The notes under the pieces were generated by a model, which was given only the letters and a program-made list of their open reading frames with translations, did no database searches and had not been told where the DNA came from. Shown piece by piece: positions 26,176 to 35,936 of a stretch of DNA of 64,000 nucleotides. Each line of letters starts with the position of its first letter. The stretch's first letter is position 1. Made by a program: the position numbers and the translations under genes. Location of the stretch: positions 173,771-237,770 of the forward strand of contig JAJQDI010000028.1 in assembly GCA_021202275.1 (NCBI GenBank), read 5' to 3'. This DNA is from Bacteroides sp. (GTDB taxonomy: Bacteria > Bacteroidota > Bacteroidia > Bacteroidales > Bacteroidaceae).

Positions 26176-29100
26176 TTAATAATCTGTTGCGTGAACCAAT
26201 TCGATAATTTCTCTCTTTTCCTTCTCGCGGCGCTGATGTTTGATGCCGTTCCCGGCAAATACACAATACAACACAGGAACCAGAAGGAGGGTGATCAGAC
26301 TGGAGAAAGCAAGTCCCCATGCCACAGTGATACCCATGGACTGCCACATTTCCGAACCTTCACCCGTGCCCACTGCCATCGGGATCATACCCAGTACGGT
26401 AGTAAGCGTTGTCATCAGTACCGGACGCAGGCGGGATTTCCCGGAGGTGACTACGGAGTTGATCACTCCCATACCCCGTTCGCGGCAAAGAAGGATGTAA
26501 TCTACCAGTACAATACCGTTTTTCACCACGATCCCCATCAGGATCAGGATACCGATCATGGCCATGACCCCCAGCGCCGTCTGGGTGATCCACAGTCCCA
26601 GGAATACCCCGCAGAAGGCAAAAGGTACGGAGAACATGATCACGAACGGATAGGTGAGTGATTCGAACTGCGAAGCCATCACCACAAACACCAGGATGAT
26701 GATCAGTACCAGCAACGTGATCAGGTCACTGAACGTATCCTGCTGATCTTCGTAGCTGCCTCCGATCTGCGTACTGATGCCGGCGGGTATATCTACCGAA
26801 GCCAGGATCTCTTCCGAGCGTGCTACCAGGTCGCTCAGTGCGTAGCCTTTGGCGGCAATGGCAGAGACCGTTACGACGCGTTCGCGGTCTTTGCGTTCGA
26901 TGGTGGGCGGTGTCATACGTTCGACCACCGTACCCAGGTCGCGTACCCGTACCCCTTCACCGCGGGAGTTGTAGATCAGGGTATTCTCTATGGTTTCGAT
27001 CGACTCCCGGAACTCCGGTGCGTAGCGCACGCGGATGTCGTACTCTTCACCGTCTTCCCGGAAATAAGACGCAACCGAACCGTTGACGCGGTTGCGCAGG
27101 TAGACAGATACCGTAGTCAGGTCCAGGCCGTGAATGGCCAGTTTCTGACGATCGAAATCGATCTGTATCTCCGGAATGTAATCGCCGCGGCTGATGGTGG
27201 TCTGTGAACACTCTTCCAGCTGTTGCAGCCTTTCGGCTACCTGAGCAGCCACAAAGTCGGTATTCGTAAAATCGTGACCGTAGATCTCTATATCCACCCC
27301 TACGTCACCGCCCATACTTCCCTGACTACCACCGGCCAGTACTTCGTGCGATTTCAGTTGCGGGTAGAATTCCAGATCCCGCCGCATCCCGTCACAGATC
27401 TCCACCATACCCCGTTTACGGTCTTTCACACTGACCAGCTGTATGTTGTAAGAGATGATGTGTGTGCCGTTGTCGCTCAGGTTGGCAAATGTATTGTCGC
27501 TGTCGGCCTGCCCGACGGAGAAGTTGATGATCCGTATTTCCGGATAGTTCCGCCGGAACTCTTCCGTTACCCGTTGTGCCACATCCAGCGATATCTCCTG
27601 CCGGGTGCCTACGGGAAGTTCCAGGGTGACACCGATACGTCCGTTGTCCATCACCGGGAAAAAATCGGTCTTGACAAAGCGGAAGAGAGAGATGCAGACG
27701 GCGAAGATGCCTATCGCGCCGATGATCACTGTCTTGCGGTGACGTACAGCCCAGTTGAGCAGGTGTGAGTAACCTACATCCAGCTTGTCGAGTGCTTTCT
27801 CGATGGGGCCAAACAGGATCGTGTGCCACTTGCTGCTCTTACCGTCGAGACGCAGCATCCGGGAACACATCATCGGGATGAGGGTCATGGCAGATACAGT
27901 AGAGATCACCATGATGATACTGACGATCCATCCCAGCTGTTTGAAGAGTACACCCGTCATTCCCGATATCATCGTCAGTGGCAGGAACACGGCCAGCATG
28001 GTAAGGGTAGAAGCCACCACAGAAAGTACCACTTCGTTGGTTCCGTGAATGGCCGCCTCTTTGGGCTTACTTCCCCGTTCGATGTGGGTAGTGATATTCT
28101 CCAGTACCACAATGGAGTCATCGACCACCATTCCGATAGCGAGCGAGAGGGAAGAAAGCGAAATGATGTTCAGGGTATTCCCTGTGGCAAACAGGTAGAT
28201 AAACGCGCCTATCAGAGATACCGGGATGGTCACTAAGATGATGACCGCCGCGCGCCACCTGCCCAGGAACAGGAACACGATCACTGCCACGATACATACG
28301 GTGATCAGTATGGTCTCTTGCAGCGAGTCCATCGTGTTGAGGATGTTGGTCGAGGTATCGATGATGATATCCAGTTCCACATCGCCCGGCAGCGAGGCTT
28401 CCAGGTCGGGAAGGCGTTTTTTCACTTCGCGGGCAATGTTCACCGAATTGGCACCCGACTGTTTCTGTATGATCACCATCCCTCCGCGCCGTCCGTTGGT
28501 ATAGCTCTCCTGCGCGCGTTCTTCCAGCGCGTCCTCTATATAAGCTACATCTCTGAGGTAGATATTCTTTCCTTCGTAGCTACCCACTACCAGGTCGAGC
28601 ATCTCTTCGGAGGCATCGAACTCACCTACGATACGGAAGGTATAGGTGTTGGAGCCGAAGTCGAGGTTCCCTCCGGGTGTGTTCTGGTTCTCCGCGGCAA
28701 TGACGGAAGAGATCCCCTCTACAGTCAGCCCGTAGGCATCCAGTTTGTATGGATCGCAATAGACATTGATCTCGCGTTGCGGAGTACCGGAGATGGATAC
28801 CGTACCTACGCCGCTGATACGCGCCAGCGGATTGGCCACCTGATCGTCCAGTATTTTGTAAAGAGCGTTGGTACTCTCCTGGGCAGTGGCAGAGAGGATC
28901 AGAACAGGGATGTCGCTCATCCCGAACTTGAGCAGTACGGGTGTGCCCGCGTCATCGGGCAGAGCGGATTTCACCATGTCCAGTTTGTCGCGCACATCGT
29001 TGGTAGCCACGTCGATGTCTACTCCGTATTCAAATTCCAGACTCACCACAGAGATGTTTTCCCGGGAGTTGGAGGTAATGTGTTTCAGGTCACTCACCCC

Positions 29101-29316
29101 GTTCAGCGCGTTCTCGATCGGGCGGGTCACATTGGTCTCTATGTCCGAAGCACTCGCTCCGGCATAGGAGGTCATGACCAGGATGGAGTTTTCGTCCATG
29201 TCCGGAAAAAGGTCTACGGCCAGTTTCACGTAAGAGAATACTCCCAGTATAATGATGGTGATGAACACCAGTGCAGTGGTCACCGGTTTGTTCACAGCGG
29301 ATGAAAATACACTCAT
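26176..29316 (-). CDS. RND efflux pump, AcrB/MexB-type inner-membrane subunit
   Basis: A 1,046-residue proton-driven exporter. Residues 1-30 form the first helix; two large periplasmic loops and twelve helices follow. IGMVVDDSIVVLENI in helix 4 holds the Asp pair used for proton relay, and the later LMGIVVKNGIVLVDY is the matching helix 10 segment. Length and motifs fit the HAE1/HAE2 multidrug class. The operon order tetR-tolC-MFP-RND-PG0541 gives a full tripartite system; the gap to the MFP gene is 10 bp. Substrates cannot be deduced. Confidence 0.95.
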   Translation of the reverse strand: MSVFSSAVNKPVTTALVFITIIILGVFSYVKLAVDLFPDMDENSILVMTSYAGASASDIETNVTRPIENALNGVSDLKHITSNSRENISVVSLEFEYGVDIDVATNDVRDKLDMVKSALPDDAGTPVLLKFGMSDIPVLILSATAQESTNALYKILDDQVANPLARISGVGTVSISGTPQREINVYCDPYKLDAYGLTVEGISSVIAAENQNTPGGNLDFGSNTYTFRIVGEFDASEEMLDLVVGSYEGKNIYLRDVAYIEDALEERAQESYTNGRRGGMVIIQKQSGANSVNIAREVKKRLPDLEASLPGDVELDIIIDTSTNILNTMDSLQETILITVCIVAVIVFLFLGRWRAAVIILVTIPVSLIGAFIYLFATGNTLNIISLSSLSLAIGMVVDDSIVVLENITTHIERGSKPKEAAIHGTNEVVLSVVASTLTMLAVFLPLTMISGMTGVLFKQLGWIVSIIMVISTVSAMTLIPMMCSRMLRLDGKSSKWHTILFGPIEKALDKLDVGYSHLLNWAVRHRKTVIIGAIGIFAVCISLFRFVKTDFFPVMDNGRIGVTLELPVGTRQEISLDVAQRVTEEFRRNYPEIRIINFSVGQADSDNTFANLSDNGTHIISYNIQLVSVKDRKRGMVEICDGMRRDLEFYPQLKSHEVLAGGSQGSMGGDVGVDIEIYGHDFTNTDFVAAQVAERLQQLEECSQTTISRGDYIPEIQIDFDRQKLAIHGLDLTTVSVYLRNRVNGSVASYFREDGEEYDIRVRYAPEFRESIETIENTLIYNSRGEGVRVRDLGTVVERMTPPTIERKDRERVVTVSAIAAKGYALSDLVARSEEILASVDIPAGISTQIGGSYEDQQDTFSDLITLLVLIIILVFVVMASQFESLTYPFVIMFSVPFAFCGVFLGLWITQTALGVMAMIGILILMGIVVKNGIVLVDYILLCRERGMGVINSVVTSGKSRLRPVLMTTLTTVLGMIPMAVGTGEGSEMWQSMGITVAWGLAFSSLITLLLVPVLYCVFAGNGIKHQRREKEKREIIELVHATDY

Positions 29317-29326
29317 AGTCGCGTGT

Positions 29327-30364
29327 TTAGAGGTTACTGTTCGCGTGGATGATCTCTACTTCCGTGCCCGTGTTGAGGCGCGAATGTCCGGCGGTTACTA
29401 CCACCTCACCGGGTTGCAGACCGCTGATGACCTCATAGGTGTCACCGACACGGCGTCCGGTCTCGATACGCTGGTAGTGGGCTTTACCCTCTACGACGGT
29501 GTAGACATACTTATCGGCCGAGCCGGATTGTTTCTGTACGGCCAGGTCAGGTACCAGTACGCGTTGTTCCGTTCCCTGGGTGAAGGTGACCCGGGCAAAC
29601 ATACCCGGACGTATGCGCTCGTCGGTGTTGCTGATCGTTATCTCTACCGGAAAAGTACGGCTGGTCGCGTCAATGGAGGGATGTACCAGCGATACGGTAC
29701 CCTTGAAATTCTCGTCGCCGAATACATCCAGGCGTACGTCTACTTCCATCCCTTTTTTCACATGTGGAAAGAGTGCCTCCGATACATTCACGACGATCTT
29801 TACCGGACGTATCTGTTCCACCACATACAAGGGCTTGTCCGTGCTGTACATATCTCCTTTGTCGTAGTTGCGTTTCATCACCATACCGTTGATCGGGCTG
29901 CGCAGGATGGTGTTTTCCAACAGGTTGTTGTAGCTTTCCGATGCCAGGTCGTACTCCAGCTTGCGGGCATCCCAGTTGGATCGGGAGGTACCCCCGATCT
30001 TGTAGAGTTCATCTACACGTCTGAATTCCAGTTCGCTGTTTTCCAGTTGCAACTTTGCCTGTTTGAGGTTCACCGCGTCCATCTCGGCGAGCTTCTGTCC
30101 CTGGGTCACCCGGTCGCCTACCTCCACAAAAATATCGGAGATACGCATTGCGCTTTGTGGGGAGATGTTGTTGCTGACCTCTGCTTCTACGGTAGCCGTG
30201 AAGGTGTTGAGTTGCTCTACAGCGGCAGACTGTACCGTCATTGTTTCCACCTTTATCCGGTTATCTGACTGATTGTCAGATGTGTTTTTTCGCGATTCAC
30301 TACAGCCTGAGGCCATAAGGGTAAGTACAAGAGTGCAGACTCCTGCCTGTATTTTGTTGTTCAT
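29327..30364 (-). CDS. RND periplasmic adaptor (membrane fusion protein)
   Basis: A 345-residue lipoprotein adaptor: lipobox LMASGC (Cys about 21), a lipoyl-like half motif ISDIFVEVGDRVTQGQKLAEMD (about 80-100), a short helical hairpin, the second half ILRSPINGMVMKR, a beta-barrel and a membrane-proximal domain (PGEVVVTAGHSRLNTGTEV). It links the RND pump to the TolC-like channel. It lies 28 bp after tolC and 10 bp before the pump gene. Confidence 0.94.
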   Translation of the reverse strand: MNNKIQAGVCTLVLTLMASGCSESRKNTSDNQSDNRIKVETMTVQSAAVEQLNTFTATVEAEVSNNISPQSAMRISDIFVEVGDRVTQGQKLAEMDAVNLKQAKLQLENSELEFRRVDELYKIGGTSRSNWDARKLEYDLASESYNNLLENTILRSPINGMVMKRNYDKGDMYSTDKPLYVVEQIRPVKIVVNVSEALFPHVKKGMEVDVRLDVFGDENFKGTVSLVHPSIDATSRTFPVEITISNTDERIRPGMFARVTFTQGTEQRVLVPDLAVQKQSGSADKYVYTVVEGKAHYQRIETGRRVGDTYEVISGLQPGEVVVTAGHSRLNTGTEVEIIHANSNL

Positions 30365-30392
30365 ATTTGATTATTTTATAAGGAGGGTTGAT

Positions 30393-31778
30393 TCAAAGAG
30401 TTGATTCCGATCCGAGTGTTTTTTCAAGTTCTGCCCGGGCAATCAGAAAATTATAGACAGATTGGTTGAGGTTGAGGCGCGCGTTGGTCAGGGACAACTG
30501 CGAGTCGTTGATCTCCAGCAACGTACCATCTCCCGTGTCGTATCGCTTCACGGAGATATAGTATCCTTTTTCCGCCTGCTCCACACCCTTGCGGGCCGCG
30601 TGGTATTGTTTGATGCTGGTATTCATCTCGTCGTGGTATTGCTTGACGGTCAGTCGCAGGTTGCGCTGGGTCTCGTCTCGTTGCCACTCCATCTGACGGA
30701 TGCCGATGCGGGTCTGTTTCACATTACTGTAGCGTTTGCCACCCGAAAAGATAGGGACTTTGAGTGATACTCCCACGAACGCGTAGGGGTCCCAGCGGTA
30801 GTTCCCGAACCGGAGATCATTGGCCATGGCATTCCACAGGTAGGAGAAAGAGGCGTTCAGGGTAGGGTAGTACTCTGCGATCTGCATCTCTTTTGTCTTT
30901 TTCAGCTGGTTGTACTGGATATCCAGCTGGCGCAGGTCGCTGTTGTCGTTGAGCAGCGTATCCGTAGCCAGGAAATTCCCGTACAGATCGGTCTCGTATT
31001 CGGCAAAAGATCCGATACATTCGATCGGTCTTTCTAGGTCAATGCCCATCAGGGCTTTCAGTCTCCAGTGTGCCAGCTCCAGCGAATTCTCCGCGTTGTA
31101 GAGATCCGGTTCCGCGTTTTTCACATTCACATCGGCACGGATCAGATCGTATTCCGATTCCAGTCCCTGTTCAAATTTGGCTTCGATATCCTGGTAGTTC
31201 CGCAGGGTATTGTCGTAGGCCTCCCGGAAGACTTTGACCGATTCTCCGGCAAACAGTACACTGTAAAAAGCCTGTTTCACCTGGTACCGCATCTCGATGC
31301 GCGACGAACGCGCTTTTTCTACGGCAAGTTCTACATCATAGCCGCTTATTTTCAGGCTTTTCCAGAGCGAGGCCGAAACTACAGGTACAGTGGCACTGAA
31401 GCCTGCCGACCAGGTATGATCGCGTCCTACCTGTATACCGCCACTACCACTCTCTTCTTCCGCGTCTCCGGCATCCCCCAGATCCATATACATCGTTTGT
31501 TTCCGGATGGCGTACTGATAGTCGCCTACGAAGTCTATTTGTGGGAAGAGATCGGCATAGGTCTCTTTTCTGGCATACTCCTGCCGCCGGATCTCTTCTC
31601 CGGCTATGCGCACGGTCAGGTTCTCACTCAGGGTAATTTCCAGCGCGTCGGACAGCGTGAGTTGCAGAGGTGGTTGCTTACCCACGGGTTCCATAGCCTG
31701 TGTCAGAAGTGGATTGCCCAGCAGCAGACAGAGTATCAGCGTAGGTCTCCACCTGGTTTTCATGTTGTTTTTTTCCAT
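30393..31778 (-). CDS. TolC family outer-membrane efflux channel
   Basis: A 461-residue TolC-type protein. The N terminus offers ATGs at 31778 and 31763; the second gives the tidier signal peptide (MKTRWRPTLILCLLLGNP...TQA). The body is long helices of the OEP repeat (LTLSDALEITLSENLTVRIA near 39; LELAHWRLKALMGIDL near 232). It forms the trimeric exit duct for the RND pump. First structural gene after the TetR regulator, 68 bp downstream. Confidence 0.93.
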   Translation of the reverse strand: MEKNNMKTRWRPTLILCLLLGNPLLTQAMEPVGKQPPLQLTLSDALEITLSENLTVRIAGEEIRRQEYARKETYADLFPQIDFVGDYQYAIRKQTMYMDLGDAGDAEEESGSGGIQVGRDHTWSAGFSATVPVVSASLWKSLKISGYDVELAVEKARSSRIEMRYQVKQAFYSVLFAGESVKVFREAYDNTLRNYQDIEAKFEQGLESEYDLIRADVNVKNAEPDLYNAENSLELAHWRLKALMGIDLERPIECIGSFAEYETDLYGNFLATDTLLNDNSDLRQLDIQYNQLKKTKEMQIAEYYPTLNASFSYLWNAMANDLRFGNYRWDPYAFVGVSLKVPIFSGGKRYSNVKQTRIGIRQMEWQRDETQRNLRLTVKQYHDEMNTSIKQYHAARKGVEQAEKGYYISVKRYDTGDGTLLEINDSQLSLTNARLNLNQSVYNFLIARAELEKTLGSESTL

Positions 31779-31846
31779 ACGAATTTCTTTTTACCTTTTT
31801 GTTTGATGATGAATAGAGGCAGAGCCTTTCCGGTGGCTCTGCCCGT

Positions 31847-32410
31847 TTATATAGATGGATGTGTAGATTGAAAACGATGGATCCATTCTTTCCCCTGAGG
31901 TGTACAGCTGCCCCGCAGCAACGTAAGTATCAACTCGTATGGGCCGGCAGAGTTTTCCGTGTCTTCTGCATATACATGAGCGATGAGGTCATAATTCTGC
32001 TCCCGGATCAGCATGCCTTCCCCGATCGCCTGTTCCAGCAATTCCCTGACGCGCTGGCGCAGCTGGTTTTTAAACTCTGTGAATGTGCCGTACGCATGCG
32101 GAAAGCCGGGCAGGTCGCGGTGAAAGGCCGGGCAGATGCAGAGGTTACGTTGATATACCTCCTGTTTGAAACGTAACAACGCTTCCAGCGCGCAGGAAGC
32201 GTTTGCGACGTGACGTTCCAGCCCTTTCCGTATCTTTGCGGTCTCCGTGCGTACGCTCTCCAGGATGAGTTCCTCTTTGTTCCTGAAGTTGCAGTACAGC
32301 GTCTTTTTGGAGATGTGCAGATGGTTTGCGATCTCGTTCATGCTGACTCCCCGTATGCCATAGGTGGCATAGTGTCGCATGGCGGTTTGTAAGATGATGT
32401 CCCGTGTCAT
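31847..32410 (-). CDS. TetR family regulator of the efflux operon
   Basis: A 187-residue TetR protein with HTH SMNEIANHLHISKKTLYCNF (about residues 23-42) and the NKEELI turn. It heads the tolC-MFP-RND-PG0541 operon and likely represses it in the absence of an inducer. The 206-bp divergent region to the AraC gene contains GTTTGTCCAAAAC (32488-32500), a loose palindrome that could be an operator, but this is weak. Confidence 0.9.
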   Translation of the reverse strand: MTRDIILQTAMRHYATYGIRGVSMNEIANHLHISKKTLYCNFRNKEELILESVRTETAKIRKGLERHVANASCALEALLRFKQEVYQRNLCICPAFHRDLPGFPHAYGTFTEFKNQLRQRVRELLEQAIGEGMLIREQNYDLIAHVYAEDTENSAGPYELILTLLRGSCTPQGKEWIHRFQSTHPSI

Positions 32411-32616
32411 ACTCAGTTGCTGTTTGAATTTCTGCGGACAAAGTTCTACTGTTTTTGGGGAAACCGATATGGTTTAATTTGCCTATCGTTTGTCCAAAAC
32501 TGATGTTGTTAACCTTTTAGCGTTTCTAAACAGATTGTAACAAATAAAAATTGGATTTTTTCTGATTTTATCTAAAGAATCCCTACATTCACCGCCGGAA
32601 CACCAAATGAATTTTT

Positions 32617-33528
32617 ATGAAAGATTTTGTCAGAGACCTGTACCGGATGGGTGCCGGGCAACTGTTGCTTCTGGATAGTTACCAGGATCAGGTGGCAGTG
32701 CTTCATATGAAGGGAAACGGGGAAGAATTAAAAATATACAAGGGTGAGCCTTCGCGCTACAATCTGATTGTTTTTGTGTGGGTAGAACGGGGAAGTGTAG
32801 AGGTACGGGTAGATTACAAAGACTATCGGCTGGAGCCAAGTACTTTTCTGCATATCAGCCCTGTACATGTGGTCGAAAATGTGCTGCTGTCTTCTGATGT
32901 GAGCTTGTATCTGGTCGTTGTGAGCACAGATTTCCTGCACGACAACCGCAATCCTGCCGAAAAACCTTTCCCGTTTGAGTTTATTCTGTCGTCGCGACAT
33001 TCCCCGGTCACCCGGGTTTCGGAGGAATATATTCCTGTATTGGCTGCCAGGCTGAAAGGGTTGCAGAGCAGTATCCGGCGGTCCGATCATATGTTCCGGA
33101 AAATCCTTGTCAGAAATGATTTTTCTTCTTTTGCTTTTGAATTAGGACACATTATCCATAAACAGTGGAAGGCACATCCTGTGGAACGGAATTTCACGGT
33201 AAAAGAAGAAATTATGGCTAAATTTATGTTTTTGCTGATCAACAATTGCCGCAAAGAACATCAGGTCTCTTTCTATGCAGATCTGTTATGTATTTCGCCG
33301 GAACATCTGTCACGGGTATTGAAGGATCTTTCGGGCTTTACGGCCAATAAATGGATTGCCCGTGTCCTGATGACAGAGGTGAAAATATTGCTGAAGAATC
33401 CGGAGATCCCGATCCAGCAGATCGCCGACGAACTGGGGTTTTCGGATCAGTCTTCCCTGGGTAAGTTCTTTAAAAAGAATAGTGGGATGTCGCCGTTGGC
33501 ATACAGGGAGGAGAAAAGGCATAGATGA
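32617..33528 (+). CDS. AraC family transcriptional regulator
   Basis: A 303-residue regulator. N-terminal sensing domain with beta strands (VWVERGSVEVRVDYKDYRLE) and a C-terminal paired HTH: VSFYADLLCISPEHLSRVLK and IQQIADELGFSDQSSLGKFF, then MSPLAYR. This is the Bacteroidetes group in which the sensing domain ends with a helical linker. It is divergent from the efflux tetR operon and could co-regulate it. Its transcript is expected to end at the hairpin 33636-33668. Confidence 0.9.
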   Translation: MKDFVRDLYRMGAGQLLLLDSYQDQVAVLHMKGNGEELKIYKGEPSRYNLIVFVWVERGSVEVRVDYKDYRLEPSTFLHISPVHVVENVLLSSDVSLYLVVVSTDFLHDNRNPAEKPFPFEFILSSRHSPVTRVSEEYIPVLAARLKGLQSSIRRSDHMFRKILVRNDFSSFAFELGHIIHKQWKAHPVERNFTVKEEIMAKFMFLLINNCRKEHQVSFYADLLCISPEHLSRVLKDLSGFTANKWIARVLMTEVKILLKNPEIPIQQIADELGFSDQSSLGKFFKKNSGMSPLAYREEKRHR

Positions 33529-33546
33529 GGTTTGGAAAAAAGAATG

Positions 33547-33717
33547 TCAGACAGAAGAACCTACGAACAAAAGAATTCACTGATTGATGATTACATTTTC
33601 CCGGGCTAAGACTACAGATGAGTCATTAACCTCAGAAAAGGTTGTAAATGAAATGGAAACAGCCTTTTGACGGGGCTTTTGTCTGATGTTCCTCCGCTCT
33701 TTTGTTCTTCTGTCTGA
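33547..33717. repeat. Inverted repeat flanking the AraC/GlcU terminators
   Basis: 33547-33573 (TCAGACAGAAGAAC...GAACAAAAG) is repeated in inverse orientation at 33699-33717, with 8 bp lost between two GTTC boxes. The arms enclose the terminator at 33636-33668. Confidence 0.5.
33636..33668. terminator. Bidirectional terminator between araC-type gene and glcU
   Basis: Stem AAAAGGTTGT / ACAGCCTTTT (one G-U) separating convergent genes, with A-rich and T-rich ends usable in both directions. Confidence 0.55.
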
Positions 33718-33725
33718 TTATATGT

Positions 33726-34604
33726 TCAGGCAGGCTGATCGTGGACGCTGGAGAGGTAGATCAGGAACAATCCCACTACAATGATGGCCATACCTATACC
33801 GGTATAGATCCACTCTTTCCTGTCTTTCTTTTCTTTGTTGATGAATACTCCTCCGAAGACCGATACGATCACCGCTGCCTGGCTCATCGGGTAGGCAACC
33901 GCCAGTCCGATCTTTGCCTGAGAGAGCAACAGTGCCAGATTTCCTACGGCCCAGATGATCCCTACGATACCGTTTTTCAATGACGGTTTGTTGAAGGGCT
34001 GTGTGCGGAACAGGATCATAGCTATTAGGAAAATACCTGTGATCTGTCCCAGGGATTGCGGGAGAATACTGGTCCAGCCGTCTATTTTCGCGTATTTAAG
34101 TACCCCTACGTAACAGGTGAATCCGATCACGGAAACCAGGTTGATCAATAGACCTTTGCCCCATTGCTCTTTGGAGCCGTCTTTCTTGTCTTTGTAGGAG
34201 GTAAACACAATCCCTACAATGATCAGGGCCAGGGCAATGAACCCATAGACCCTGGACTGAGTGGTAGCCCATTCTCCCAGCAGTACGCCAACGAGGGAGG
34301 TACCGATGATCTGCCCACCGTTGGAGATGGGCATGGATTTGGCTACTCCCAGGTATTGGATACCCATAAACTGCCCTACCGATCCTATGGCCCAGAAGAC
34401 TCCGGACAGCATACTGATCAGGAAGATAGCGGTAGTGAAGTCTGGCTGTCTGATAAAGAACACAACCAGCGCGAAGGCCAGGCTACCCAGCGAGATACCC
34501 ATCGACTGCTCTACCGGCTTTCCTCCTAAGTAAGTAGCCACTACGGGAATCAGACCGAAGGAGAGGATCGGGATACAGGCAATCAGGAAACTTCCAATAT
34601 CCAT
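33726..34604 (-). CDS. GRP-type sugar uptake protein (GlcU-like)
   Basis: A 292-residue protein with about ten membrane helices: LIACIPILSFGLIPVVATYL at the start, FWAIGSVGQFMGIQYLGVAKSMPIS (about 70-95), and IVGIIWAVGNLALLLSQAKIG (about 213). This is the drug/metabolite-superfamily glucose/ribose permease type (GlcU/RbsU). It overlaps in function with the gene before it in the operon, a glucose 1-dehydrogenase-like SDR, 5 bp away. The pairing resembles glcU-gdh of Bacillus. Sugar specificity is inferred. Confidence 0.87.
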   Translation of the reverse strand: MDIGSFLIACIPILSFGLIPVVATYLGGKPVEQSMGISLGSLAFALVVFFIRQPDFTTAIFLISMLSGVFWAIGSVGQFMGIQYLGVAKSMPISNGGQIIGTSLVGVLLGEWATTQSRVYGFIALALIIVGIVFTSYKDKKDGSKEQWGKGLLINLVSVIGFTCYVGVLKYAKIDGWTSILPQSLGQITGIFLIAMILFRTQPFNKPSLKNGIVGIIWAVGNLALLLSQAKIGLAVAYPMSQAAVIVSVFGGVFINKEKKDRKEWIYTGIGMAIIVVGLFLIYLSSVHDQPA

Positions 34605-34609
34605 GTTTC

Positions 34610-35389
34610 TTACGCGTTAGGTCCTAAGATAGAAAGTGCTCCGTCTACAACGTAGGTGCTGCCGCCGACATACGAACTGGCATCTGAGGCCAGGAACAGG
34701 GCCACATTGGCCACCTCTTCCGGGTTTCCTCCGCGGTGAAACGGGATGATCTGGTCCGCGGCTTCCAGTTTCTTCGGATCATCGATCACCTGTTCGTTGA
34801 TCGGTGTCAGGATCATTCCCGGAGCAATGTTGTTCACGGTCATTTCCCGGGCAGCAAGTTCCAGTGCCAGGGTATAGGCAAAGTTGCGCATACCGGATTT
34901 GGAAGCGTTGTAATTGGTATTGCCCGGTACGTTGACGTATTCGTGGATCGAAGTCACGTTGATGATCCGCCTGCCTTTGTAGGTCTTGTATTTCTTTTTC
35001 AGACGCAAGAGTTCGCGGCTGCAATAGAACGGACCGTAGAGATTGGTCTTCATCACGTTGTCCCAGATCTCGGTGCTCATGTCTTCCACGGGAATGCCGC
35101 TTCCGTTGATACCGGCATTGTTGACTAAGATGTCTATATCCCCGAAATCTTTGTCTACCTCTGCAAAGAAGCGGATCACACTGTTCTCGTCTCCTACATT
35201 CACTTCGTAGGCTTTGGACTTGACACCCATTTTCGTGATCTCATCTACTACGGCGGCAGCCCGGTCGGGACCGGAATGATAGGTAACTACTACGTTGGCT
35301 CCCTCTTTGGCAAACAGGATAGCGATCGCTTTACCGATACCGGAGCTGGAACCGGTCACCACTGCGGTTTTTCCTTTTAATGTATCCAT
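34610..35389 (-). CDS. SDR-family glucose 1-dehydrogenase-like oxidoreductase
   Basis: A 259-residue classical short-chain dehydrogenase: TGSSSGIG (about 12-19), NNAG (about 90), catalytic Ser in VTSIHEY, YNASK (Tyr about 159, Lys about 163) and the C-terminal VGGSTYVVDGALS. Length and end resemble glucose 1-dehydrogenase, which oxidises beta-D-glucose to gluconolactone with NAD(P). Context with a GlcU-like permease supports the sugar role, though SDR specificity is hard to call by eye. Confidence 0.85.
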   Translation of the reverse strand: MDTLKGKTAVVTGSSSGIGKAIAILFAKEGANVVVTYHSGPDRAAAVVDEITKMGVKSKAYEVNVGDENSVIRFFAEVDKDFGDIDILVNNAGINGSGIPVEDMSTEIWDNVMKTNLYGPFYCSRELLRLKKKYKTYKGRRIINVTSIHEYVNVPGNTNYNASKSGMRNFAYTLALELAAREMTVNNIAPGMILTPINEQVIDDPKKLEAADQIIPFHRGGNPEEVANVALFLASDASSYVGGSTYVVDGALSILGPNA

Positions 35390-35737
35390 AACTTATTTGT
35401 TTTTTTAGTACTTTCTGACTGACTCCGGAGGTAGGCTCCGAAAGATGAGAATCTAACAGCATGGGCCTGAATTTGTTTAAGAACATCCTGTTCCTTTCAG
35501 AAATCTTAGTTTTTAAAAAGAAGAGTAAGGTGTAAGTGTGTGTCTGGTCCGGGAGAAGAATAGATCCCATTGTTCCGGATCATTGAGAGGTTCAGTTTGC
35601 GGTTACCTGCTGATGTATTCTTTCCGGAGATGTATAGAATGTATACGAATCGGTCAGAATATAGTATTTTCTGATTGATTTTTTATGGACGCAACCAGGA
35701 GGTAGGAAATGAATTCGGATATTGTATATATTTGTAG

Positions 35738-35862
35738 CATATAAAATGAGCCTTAGGCTCATTCAGTAAACCGGATCCGGCCTTTGCTATATGTGTACTA
35801 TATAGGATGTGCCTTGGCAGAGTGGAAATACATCTTGCTCTGTAATCCGGCTTTTACTGTAT
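35738..35862. repeat. Diverged tandem copies of the intergenic repeat seen at 24549
   Basis: 35805-35861 shares blocks GATGTGCCTTGGCA, GGAAATA, TTGCTCTG, CCGGCTTT and CTGTAT with 24565-24622. A shorter relative (GAGCCTTAGGCTC, CCGGCCTTTGCTATA) precedes it at 35738-35790. The rest of 35390-35936 holds no supported gene. Confidence 0.5.
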
Positions 35863-35936
35863 CGGGCTGGTATTCCCGGGAATATATGGGTATATCTGGC
35901 CGAAAAACAGAAAGAATATATTAATAAAAATAAAGC

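Noticed and set aside
30000..30364. Start of the adaptor further upstream
   Set aside because: The ATG at 30364 already gives a correct lipoprotein signal with a lipobox.
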